DNA of 38,229 nucleotides from Clostridiales bacterium (GTDB lineage Bacteria; Bacillota; Clostridia; Oscillospirales; Oscillospiraceae), in assembly GCA_018374635.1 (NCBI GenBank), contig JAHAEW010000027.1:1-38229 (forward strand). Reading direction: 5' to 3'. The notes beneath the pieces are model-generated. The model did no database searches. It was not told where the DNA came from and worked only from the letters and a program-made list of their open reading frames with translations. Every line of letters starts with the position of its first letter. Positions within the stretch are counted from its first letter, which is position 1. A program made the position numbers and the translations under genes. Positions 32,359 through 38,229 of the stretch are shown here, piece after piece.

Positions 32359-33492
32359 TTACCCAAAGTATTCCTGCATTAGCGACTTTTTCAGCCTTTC
32401 CAGCTTGTCAAGGCTGCGGCTAATGGTGGTTTTTGTTTTTTCGGTTTGTTTGACAAAAGTAACAAAGGTATTTTGCAAATCTAAAGAGGGAACAGACAGG
32501 AGCAGCGAGTTAATTGAACTAAAGTTCAATCCTGCTTTTACAGCACTTTGATTTTTGGATTGGAATTGAGCCTTTCCTGCTTCGCTTTCCATATAATAGG
32601 CAACATATAATGGGTTTAAGTAATCCTTTTTAATACGAATACATGTTAAGTGCTGGTTGATATATCCACCATGAGTTGCAATTTCTTTGGAGACTACACC
32701 TGTTCGCCCTAAATCGGCAGTAATACTAATAAGCAAGTCGCCCTCTTGCACCTTAGTTCTTTTGGCTTCTGCGTTATTTGGAGGAACGACATGCTGAATA
32801 TCGGCCACTGTAATGCGGCAATTTTTAACATTTTTAATAGTGATAAAGTATTCACCATTATCAGAGAAGTATTTTGCCCAGCCTCTAGAACCAGATGTTA
32901 GGAATTCGATATATTCTGAAAAACGATGAACAGGCCAGTTCATTGGGTTACGCACTGGATCTCCAAACATCTCCACAAACCTTGCCTTAACTATCTCATC
33001 CAACTTGTCCATCTGTTGACGGCGTTTGGCAATTAGGTCGCTAACCTTATCCAACACCAATGCAATTTTGCGCTGTATGTCAAGAGGTGGAAGGGGGATT
33101 TCTGTTTCAGCAAGTGTTTTTTTACTGATGGCTTTGAATGTGCTTCCGGTACCCTTGGAATTTAGTTCGTCAACCTTACTTGATAACACATACCATAAAT
33201 ATTTACGAGCACAAATATCCTCGTTTACCGTTAAAGCAGCTAACCCTCGTCCTATACAGCATTCACAATTTGCGATATTCAACGCGCCAATAGGTGCACG
33301 AACAGAGATTAAAATATCTTTTTCCCGTGCTATTTTGGTTGGCTCAGAACACCATATGCGAAGTGCAGGATAAATCTCTCCAAAATCTGCATTTCCCTGA
33401 AAAAACGGAAGGCCGTTACCATCTTCGTTGTATGTGGAAGAATCCGGAGATTGCCCCATATTTATCGCACAAATTTCTTCTAACCTCGCCAT
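32359..33492 (-). CDS. hsdS: Type I restriction-modification specificity subunit HsdS
   Basis: A 377-residue specificity subunit with two target recognition domains (about 1-140 and 185-345), each followed by a conserved helix (IPLPPLDIQRKIALVLDKVSDLIAKRRQQMDKLDEIV; VPSLDLQNTFVTFVKQTEKTKTTISRSLDKLERLKKSLM). It sets the bipartite DNA site of the methylase and nuclease. ATG 33492 overlaps the hsdM TGA and has GGAGGGA eight bases ahead; GTG 33495 is the alternative. AT-rich compared with hsdM, as usual for exchangeable specificity genes. Confidence 0.92.
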   Translation of the reverse strand: MARLEEICAINMGQSPDSSTYNEDGNGLPFFQGNADFGEIYPALRIWCSEPTKIAREKDILISVRAPIGALNIANCECCIGRGLAALTVNEDICARKYLWYVLSSKVDELNSKGTGSTFKAISKKTLAETEIPLPPLDIQRKIALVLDKVSDLIAKRRQQMDKLDEIVKARFVEMFGDPVRNPMNWPVHRFSEYIEFLTSGSRGWAKYFSDNGEYFITIKNVKNCRITVADIQHVVPPNNAEAKRTKVQEGDLLISITADLGRTGVVSKEIATHGGYINQHLTCIRIKKDYLNPLYVAYYMESEAGKAQFQSKNQSAVKAGLNFSSINSLLLSVPSLDLQNTFVTFVKQTEKTKTTISRSLDKLERLKKSLMQEYFG

Positions 33493-35021
33493 CACAGCAT
33501 TCCCTCCAATTCCGCCAGCCCTGCGGTGATCTCCAGTTCCAGTTCATGCAGGTCTGCCATCAGCTCCGTGGTCAAGGGATACTCTACCGGCACATATTCC
33601 ACCTTTTTATACTTGTTGATGGACAGGTCATAGCCGTTCTCGGCAATTTCCTGTTTCGGCACAAAGAAGCTCTGCTCCGTCCGCTGGCGGTCGGCCTCCT
33701 CGTCCAGATGGTGGAACCGCTCGATGATGTCGGGGATGTCGTTCTCCGCAATCTCGCTGCGCTTGTCGTCCAGAGAAAAGCCGTCGGCCTTCATGTCGTA
33801 AAACCAGACGTTTTCGGTGCCGCCCGCGCCGGTTTTGGTGAACACCAGCACCGCCGTGGATACCCCGGCGTAGGGCTTGAACACGCCGGAGGGCATGGAA
33901 ATCACCGCCCGCAGCTGATGATGTTCCACCAGCTCCTTACGGATGGCCTTGTGGGCCTTGGAGGAGCCGAACAGCACGCCGTCCGGTACGATGCAGGCAC
34001 ACTGACCGCCCTTTTTCAGCATCCGCAGGAACAGGGCCAGAAACAGCAGCTCGGTCTTTTTGGTGTTGGTGACAGCTTTCAGGTTGTCGTTGATACTCTC
34101 CGCGTCTACTGTGCCTTTGAAGGGCGGGTTTGCCAGGCACATGGTAAACTTGTCGCTGATCTGGTTTTGCTTGGATACGCTGTCCTTGTAGTCAATTTCC
34201 GGGTGGCTGATGGAGTGGAGCATCAGGTTCATGGCGGAGATCCGCAGCATGGTGCGATCGGTGTCAAAGCCGGTAAACATAGGGCCCGCAAAGTGCTCCC
34301 ACTGCTCACTGGTCATGGTGTCTTCATGGTGCTTGCGGACATACTCCGCCCCTGACACCAGAAAGCCAGCCGTGCCGCAGGCCGGATCGCAGATGGTATC
34401 GTCCGGGGTAGGCTGCAATAACTCTACCATCATCTCTCGGATGTGCTTGGGGGTACGAAACTGACCGTTCTGCCCGGCGGTGGCCAGCTTGCCCAGCATA
34501 TACTCATATAGATCGCCTTGCATATCCAAGTCAGCAATATCATGCTCATACAGGTCGTCCAGCCCGGTGATGATCTTTTGCAGTACCTGGGGTGTGGGGA
34601 TCAGGAATATGGCGTCGCTCATATAGCGGGCAAAAGCAGTGTTGCCCTCACGGCCGTCTGCTTCGGCTTCGATTTCCACGAGCTCACCCTGCTGGTTGAA
34701 GTCCGGCAAGCGGCCGTGCTTCATGTTCTTGATAGCAGGGAAGACCCTCTGGGAAATCACATCGTAAATCGCCCTAGGGTCGCTGTTCTTGAATTTGCTC
34801 CAGCGCATGGACTGACCCACAGTGGACTGGGGGAAAATCTTTTCCAGCTTCTCGCCACTCAGATTCTCAAATTCCTCTGACTCCAGATCCTTTTCGTCCA
34901 GAGAGCGGATGAACATAAGATAGGTCAACTGCTCGATGACTGTTAAGGGGTTGGTGATACCGCCAGCCCAGATGTCCGTCCAGATTTTATCGACTTTATT
35001 TTTAATGGCGCCAGTAATCAT
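33492..35021 (-). CDS. hsdM: Type I restriction-modification methylase HsdM
   Basis: A 509-residue N6-adenine methyltransferase. The N-terminal helical domain (about 5-150) precedes the catalytic domain. Motifs: DPACGTAGFL (212-221, AdoMet binding), GFDTDRTMLRISAMNLMLH and NPPF (298-301, catalytic). It works as M2S1 with HsdS and as R2M2S1 with HsdR. It is the first gene of the operon; promoter at 35102-35130. Confidence 0.95.
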   Translation of the reverse strand: MITGAIKNKVDKIWTDIWAGGITNPLTVIEQLTYLMFIRSLDEKDLESEEFENLSGEKLEKIFPQSTVGQSMRWSKFKNSDPRAIYDVISQRVFPAIKNMKHGRLPDFNQQGELVEIEAEADGREGNTAFARYMSDAIFLIPTPQVLQKIITGLDDLYEHDIADLDMQGDLYEYMLGKLATAGQNGQFRTPKHIREMMVELLQPTPDDTICDPACGTAGFLVSGAEYVRKHHEDTMTSEQWEHFAGPMFTGFDTDRTMLRISAMNLMLHSISHPEIDYKDSVSKQNQISDKFTMCLANPPFKGTVDAESINDNLKAVTNTKKTELLFLALFLRMLKKGGQCACIVPDGVLFGSSKAHKAIRKELVEHHQLRAVISMPSGVFKPYAGVSTAVLVFTKTGAGGTENVWFYDMKADGFSLDDKRSEIAENDIPDIIERFHHLDEEADRQRTEQSFFVPKQEIAENGYDLSINKYKKVEYVPVEYPLTTELMADLHELELEITAGLAELEGML

Positions 35022-35101
35022 GCGTCAGTTCCTCCAGATCCTGTCTCAAGAGTCGAATATGGAAGGCTGCCGTCCAAGACAGCCTTATATCTATTATTTT
35101 T

Positions 35102-35130
35102 AGTATAAGGGATTATTGGGCAAAAAACAA
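35102..35130 (-). promoter_or_regulatory. Promoter of the restriction operon
   Basis: On the minus strand: TTGTTT (35125-35130), 17 bases, TATACT (35102-35107). The leader before hsdM contains a hairpin (AAGGCTG / CAGCCTT, 35063-35086) without a T run. Confidence 0.55.
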
Positions 35131-35142
35131 ATATTATTCCCC

Positions 35143-35180
35143 AAAAGCGGCCTGGATATGAGTAATCCAGACCGCTTTTG
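35143..35180 (-). terminator. Bidirectional terminator after the DUF4143 gene
   Basis: A 15-bp stem with one mismatch (35143-35157 with 35165-35179), A and T runs at the ends, 78 bases beyond the ATPase stop. Confidence 0.75.
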
Positions 35181-35256
35181 TCGCAAAGTATAGAAACCTG
35201 CCATAAAACGTATGGTGAAACGGGGCTCGCACCTGAAAATTAAGAAGTGCTTGACA

Positions 35257-36495
35257 TCAAATCAATCCAATGGGCACAATCAAATTATTCTCATCAAAGG
35301 CCCCCAGCTTTTCCGCCATGCACAGTACCGCGCCGGTACCACGCTGGAGCGGAGATTTGTCGATCAGTTCAAAGACCTTTGTGAGCTTTTTCGGTGGGGT
35401 AGCCATCTTCTTGATTTCCAAGGGGTAGAGCTTTCCATCCTGCTCCAGCAGTAGGTCGATCTCCTTGGCGTCGCTGTCCCGATAGTAATAGAGAAACGGC
35501 TCCTGTCCAGCATTCTGGTAGGATTTCATGACCTCGGACACTGTGAAATTCTCCAGAAGCGCCCCGTTCATGGCCCCAGCCATAGCCGTCTCTGGGCTGG
35601 TCCACCGGGTCAGATAGCACACCAGGCCGGTGTCGTAAAAATACAGCTTGGGCGTGGAGACCGTCCGTTTCAGCAGATTATTGGAATAGGGGTGCAGCAG
35701 AAATATAATACCCAGCGCCTCCAGAATATGCAGCCAACTCTTGGCCGTGGCCTGGTCGATCTCTGCATCATCGGCAATGCCCTTGTAGTTAACCTGCTGA
35801 CCGGCACGGGCGGCGGTGGCCCGCAGAAACCGCAGGAATTTCAAGCTGTCGATCCCAGAGGACAGCCGCCGCACGTCACGCTCCATATAGGTATCAATAT
35901 AGCTGGAATAGAACAGATTGGCGTTGGTATACTGGCCGGTGACCAGTGCGGGCATACCACCTCGGAAAATCCGCTGATACATGGTCGGAGTATCGCATAT
36001 CTGGCAGTGTTGCTGCCGCTTTTGTAACACATTCAGATCCACTCGGAAGGGGCCTGTGGCAGGACAATGGAGAATCTCACTCTGAGACATGGGGGACAAA
36101 TGGAGCAAAGCCACTCTCCCTGCCAGAGATTCTTGCACACCCTCCATCATTTTGAACAGCTGAGAGCCGGTCATCCAGAAGTCACCCGGCTGGTGGCGCT
36201 GATCCACCATCATCTTGATGTAAGGGAACAGCTCCGGGGCATACTGCACCTCGTCGATCAGGAGGGGCGGCTTATGAAGCTGGAAGAACATCTTGGGGTC
36301 GGTCTTTGCAAGCTCACGCTCTGTGAGGTCGTCCAGTGTGACAACCGTTCGTCCCCGTCCCTCTATCTCGATCAGATGCTCCAACATGGTGGTCTTGCCC
36401 ACCTGCCGGGGACCTACGATCAGCAATGCGGGATACTGGGAGGAGACCTCCAGAACCACCGGCTCCATGTGGCGGGTAACGTACATATCCTTCAC
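35257..36495 (-). CDS. AAA_14/DUF4143 ATPase, element 2
   Basis: A 412-residue ATPase with Walker A GPRQVGKTT (28-36), Walker B LLIDEVQ (78-84), GSQLFKMMEGVQESLAGRVALLHLSPMSQSEI as sensor region, then a DUF4143 C-terminal domain (about 200-370) with the nuclease-like ending YYRDSDAKEIDLLLEQDGKLYPLEIKK. The D-x-E-x-D ... E-I-K pattern resembles a PD-(D/E)xK core, so DNA cleavage is possible. Biological role unproven. It has its own terminator and no operon partner. Confidence 0.82.
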   Translation of the reverse strand: MKDMYVTRHMEPVVLEVSSQYPALLIVGPRQVGKTTMLEHLIEIEGRGRTVVTLDDLTERELAKTDPKMFFQLHKPPLLIDEVQYAPELFPYIKMMVDQRHQPGDFWMTGSQLFKMMEGVQESLAGRVALLHLSPMSQSEILHCPATGPFRVDLNVLQKRQQHCQICDTPTMYQRIFRGGMPALVTGQYTNANLFYSSYIDTYMERDVRRLSSGIDSLKFLRFLRATAARAGQQVNYKGIADDAEIDQATAKSWLHILEALGIIFLLHPYSNNLLKRTVSTPKLYFYDTGLVCYLTRWTSPETAMAGAMNGALLENFTVSEVMKSYQNAGQEPFLYYYRDSDAKEIDLLLEQDGKLYPLEIKKMATPPKKLTKVFELIDKSPLQRGTGAVLCMAEKLGAFDENNLIVPIGLI

Positions 36496-36572
36496 CTCAT
36501 TTCGGATAATATCAGATTATAATCCTATTTTACCCGAAAAACATAGGTGTGACAAGTCTATAATCCAATTTA

Positions 36573-36935
36573 TTATGGTATCATGTATATCAGTTCCCGC
36601 AGGACAACCTCTTCGGCAGCAGCCCTGAAATTGTTCATGGCTCCTACCCATGCCATCTGGTCTGACTCCTTCAGGCGCTCGTCTACTCCACTGGTAGCTG
36701 CCATCTTTTCCACCATATCAATCACCATTTCTTCGGCCCGCAGGTCGATCTCTGCCAGATGGCTGTCCAGTTGCCCAACCAGCAGCAAACGGTCGTACAG
36801 TATGGGCCTGTGCTGCTTCAGATAGGTTTTGCGAAGCATACCGTACTTGCCCAGCGGTCGGTCATCTGTCTCCGGCAAGCAGAGATCAGGGTAGTAATAG
36901 TCCTCCACCTGGGTATAGGTCAAAGATTGACTCAT
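36573..36935 (-). CDS. tnpV: TnpV-family transposon-encoded protein
   Basis: A 120-residue protein of the TnpV family (YTQVEDYYYPDLCLPE, LGKYGMLRKTYLKQHRPILYDRLLLVGQLDSHLAEIDLRAEE, MAWVGAMNNFRAAAEEVVLRELIY). These proteins occur on Clostridia conjugative and mobilizable transposons; no biochemical role is established. It follows the DUF6809-like gene by four bases and is likely in one transcript with the double-HTH gene. Confidence 0.85.
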   Translation of the reverse strand: MSQSLTYTQVEDYYYPDLCLPETDDRPLGKYGMLRKTYLKQHRPILYDRLLLVGQLDSHLAEIDLRAEEMVIDMVEKMAATSGVDERLKESDQMAWVGAMNNFRAAAEEVVLRELIYMIP

Positions 36936-36939
36936 AGGT

Positions 36940-37215
36940 CTATTCCTCCTCCGTCATAAAAGTATCCAGGGTCAACCTGGCACCCATGCGAAAGCCGCAG
37001 ACAAAGCTGTCCAGATCACAGCGGGCATTCAGCTCGCTCCAGGCGTCGGTATACGCTAAGAAATGCTCTCTTTGAGGTCCCTCCAGCTGCTCCAGCAGCC
37101 ATTTTTCCAGATCGGAAAGTGTCCGCTGCACCTTCCTCATTGCTTCAGGATGGATGCTCTCCCGGGCCTGTGGGTCCATATTGCCGTAGAAGAATTGCTC
37201 CAGATAACGCATCAT
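36940..37215 (-). CDS. DUF6809-like protein
   Basis: A 91-residue helical protein with MRYLEQFFYGNMDP at the start and LDSFVCGFRMGARLTLDTF at the end. It gives the complete form of the truncated E1 gene at 17079. ATG 37215 overlaps the stop of the double-HTH gene (ATGA) and has GGAGGG ahead, so the three right-end genes are coupled. Function unknown. Confidence 0.7.
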   Translation of the reverse strand: MMRYLEQFFYGNMDPQARESIHPEAMRKVQRTLSDLEKWLLEQLEGPQREHFLAYTDAWSELNARCDLDSFVCGFRMGARLTLDTFMTEEE

Positions 37216-37802
37216 TTGCCCTCCTTCTGCTTGGTATGGGCATCCATCTCCTTGTGGAAGGACATCATGGTGACGATATGCCATTGGGATTTGCGGTGGA
37301 TCGTACGGAACCGCATGGAACAAATAAAGTCAATCAGGACTACCTTGGGGATATAGTAGCTGCCGCCGGACTGGATGTAGTATAGCTCGCCCTTACGGCA
37401 CCACTGATGGACAGTGGTGGGACCGTAGCCGATCAACTTGGCCACCTGTCTGCCCGACATCACGTCGGGGTAGTCCTTCATCAGCCGGAGGAGGTATCCT
37501 TTCAATGCCTTTTTGGTTTTCTCCGGCAGCTCCTTCGACGTCAGAGCCGGAAATTTCGTCTTGCGCTTTGTGTTTTGGGGCAGATATAACTCCGGGCAGA
37601 TTCCCTTTCCCCGGAGATAAGTCTGCACATCCTCTTTGCGGATCTGATAGCAGCGGGTCTTTTTGCCGGTATACCGGCAGGGCACCTTGCCGGTTTGGAG
37701 CAGGTACCTGGCGGTGGATTTGCTGATGTGGCACAGCTTATAGAACTGGTCTTTGCTCATCACGTCGGGGACGGTATCCCAGTTAATTGGCTCGTAATTC
37801 AT
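37212..37802 (-). CDS. Double helix-turn-helix DNA-binding protein, element 2
   Basis: A 196-residue protein with two excisionase-like helix-turn-helix units: FYKLCHISKSTARYLLQTGKVPCRYTGKKTRCYQI (about 20-55) and MSGRQVAKLIGYGPTTVHQWCRKGELYYIQSGGSYYIPK (about 113-155). It matches the E1 protein at 712 in length and plan. In E2 it lies at the opposite end from the integrase and would read toward the backbone. ATG 37802 follows GAGGTG. It may set the direction of recombination or control the right-end genes. Confidence 0.65.
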   Translation of the reverse strand: MNYEPINWDTVPDVMSKDQFYKLCHISKSTARYLLQTGKVPCRYTGKKTRCYQIRKEDVQTYLRGKGICPELYLPQNTKRKTKFPALTSKELPEKTKKALKGYLLRLMKDYPDVMSGRQVAKLIGYGPTTVHQWCRKGELYYIQSGGSYYIPKVVLIDFICSMRFRTIHRKSQWHIVTMMSFHKEMDAHTKQKEGK

Positions 37803-37875
37803 GGCAATCACCTCGTCAGAAATGTCGCATCAAAAAAGCCATTTCCTGTGTGTTGCCAGGTGGGCACTTTCTCCC

Positions 37876-37919
37876 CCAGTTCTCTCCGCAGTTCTCTCCA
37901 AAATGCTTGAGTTCTCTCC
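37876..37919 (+). repeat. E2 right-end repeats (putative arm sites)
   Basis: CCAGTTCTCTCC (37876-37887), GCAGTTCTCTCC (37888-37899) and TGAGTTCTCTCC (37908-37919), the same motif as at the left end. The 37803-38074 stretch holds no gene. Confidence 0.65.
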
Positions 37920-38074
37920 AAAAACGGCCAAAACGGGCTTTTATTCGAATTTCAGGGGTTTGAGGACATGGGGCTGGATCAATCGGCGCAAACCGCTGTG
38001 GCGCAAGGGCTAGGCGGCGGACAAAACCGCCTCAAAACGCCTGGAAATTTCAAGAAGTGTATAATTGGACAACC

Positions 38075-38132
38075 GACTCGAAATCAAGTTGTCCGCAAGG
38101 GCACGTGGGTTCGAATCCCACCGCTTCCGCCA
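38075..38132 (+). pseudogene. 3' part of the split tRNA-Ser(CGA), E2 right junction
   Basis: Core GACTCGAAAT, 3' anticodon strand, long variable arm (TTGTCCGCAAGGGCAC), T arm GGTTCGAATCC, acceptor CGCTTCC, G, CCA. Its 5' half is at 21191. Without it there is no tRNA. Confidence 0.88.
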
Positions 38133-38166
38133 TGGGTGAGTCCTTATAGGACTCACCCATTTTTTC
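38132..38166 (+). terminator. Terminator of the split tRNA-Ser
   Basis: A perfect 12-bp stem ATGGGTGAGTCC / GGACTCACCCAT with a five-base loop and T run. No gene is seen in the last 60 bases. Confidence 0.9.
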
Positions 38167-38229
38167 ATAATTTGTAAATTCATTTTGAAAGTTGTACAGA
38201 AATTTACAACTTTTTTCTTTTTCCAGCCT

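Larger units (their letters stand above)
21232..38084. mobile_element. Element 2: mobilizable element with a type I restriction system
   Basis: 16.9 kb between GACTCGAAAT copies at 21222-21231 and 38075-38084, splitting a tRNA-Ser(CGA). Genes: integrase, ParB-like, MOBP relaxase and MobC, RepA-like ATPase, excisionase-like, zinc-ribbon protein, type I restriction operon, DUF4143 ATPase, TnpV, DUF6809-like and double-HTH. No conjugation channel genes, so mobilizable only. AGTTCTCTCC repeats lie near both ends. A complete, different tRNA-Ser(CGA) lies inside the left end. Confidence 0.85.

Noticed and set aside
37876..37919. Short repeats resembling a CRISPR array
   Set aside because: Repeats are about 11 bases, with spacers of zero to eight bases, and recur at the other end of the element; no cas genes.
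183..38084. Self-transmissible conjugative element
   Set aside because: No VirB4, coupling protein or other type IV secretion genes are present in either element; both look mobilizable only.

Overview
The window looks like an accessory island from a high-GC gut-type Bacillota (class Clostridia, Oscillospiraceae-like). This rests on strong purine-rich ribosome binding sites, TTG/GTG starts, tRNA genes that encode CCA, and mobile-gene families typical of that group (TnpV, zinc-ribbon DUF6076-like, DUF6809-like, region-4-only sigma factors). The species cannot be named from the sequence.

Layout. Two integrated mobilizable elements lie head to tail. Element 1 (E1, about 183-21155) is bounded by copies of the 11-base core GACTCGAAATC. 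Element 2 (E2, about 21232-38084) is bounded by copies of the 10-base core GACTCGAAAT. This core is the anticodon loop and flanking stem bases of tRNA-Ser(CGA). E2 splits one tRNA-Ser(CGA) into a 5' part (21191-21231) and a 3' part (38075-38132). Joined at the core, the parts give a complete 89-base tRNA. Just inside each left end is a complete tRNA-Ser(CGA) with its own terminator (321-409 in E1, 21385-21477 in E2). Neither element restores the tRNA it breaks; each brings a whole substitute. Each end also has its own short repeats that look like integrase arm sites.

E1 left arm (183-5091): replacement tRNA, orphan VbhA-like antitoxin, double-HTH protein, tyrosine integrase, excisionase-like protein, a face-to-face promoter switch, a sigma-like protein, a zinc-ribbon protein and a Shedu-like (DUF4263) defence gene cut off before its nuclease core.

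E1 cargo (5361-17078) is flanked by 72-bp inverted repeats with one mismatch. It holds catabolic genes: a peptidase/transport operon (YjiG, YjiH, M20 peptidase, a carrier, and a LysR regulator), a YczE-GNAT pair, a YheO/DauR-type regulator divergent from RidA, a long-form tryptophanase/tyrosine phenol-lyase homologue and an NSS amino-acid transporter. A coherent reading is amino-acid import, PLP-dependent beta-elimination, and RidA clearance of the aminoacrylate released. Two tandem hairpin-plus-terminator RNA elements with paired base changes lie between lyase and transporter.

E1 right arm (17079-21155): a truncated DUF6809-like gene, a MobV relaxase with a recognisable oriT, a shortened replication-initiator-like gene and a DUF4143 ATPase.

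E2: integrase, ParB-like protein, MOBP-type relaxase and MobC, RepA-like ATPase, excisionase-like protein, zinc-ribbon protein, a complete type I restriction-modification operon with an AlbA_2/Schlafen-like gene inside it, a second DUF4143 ATPase, TnpV, DUF6809-like and double-HTH proteins. The two elements share a chassis and differ in mobilization and defence modules.
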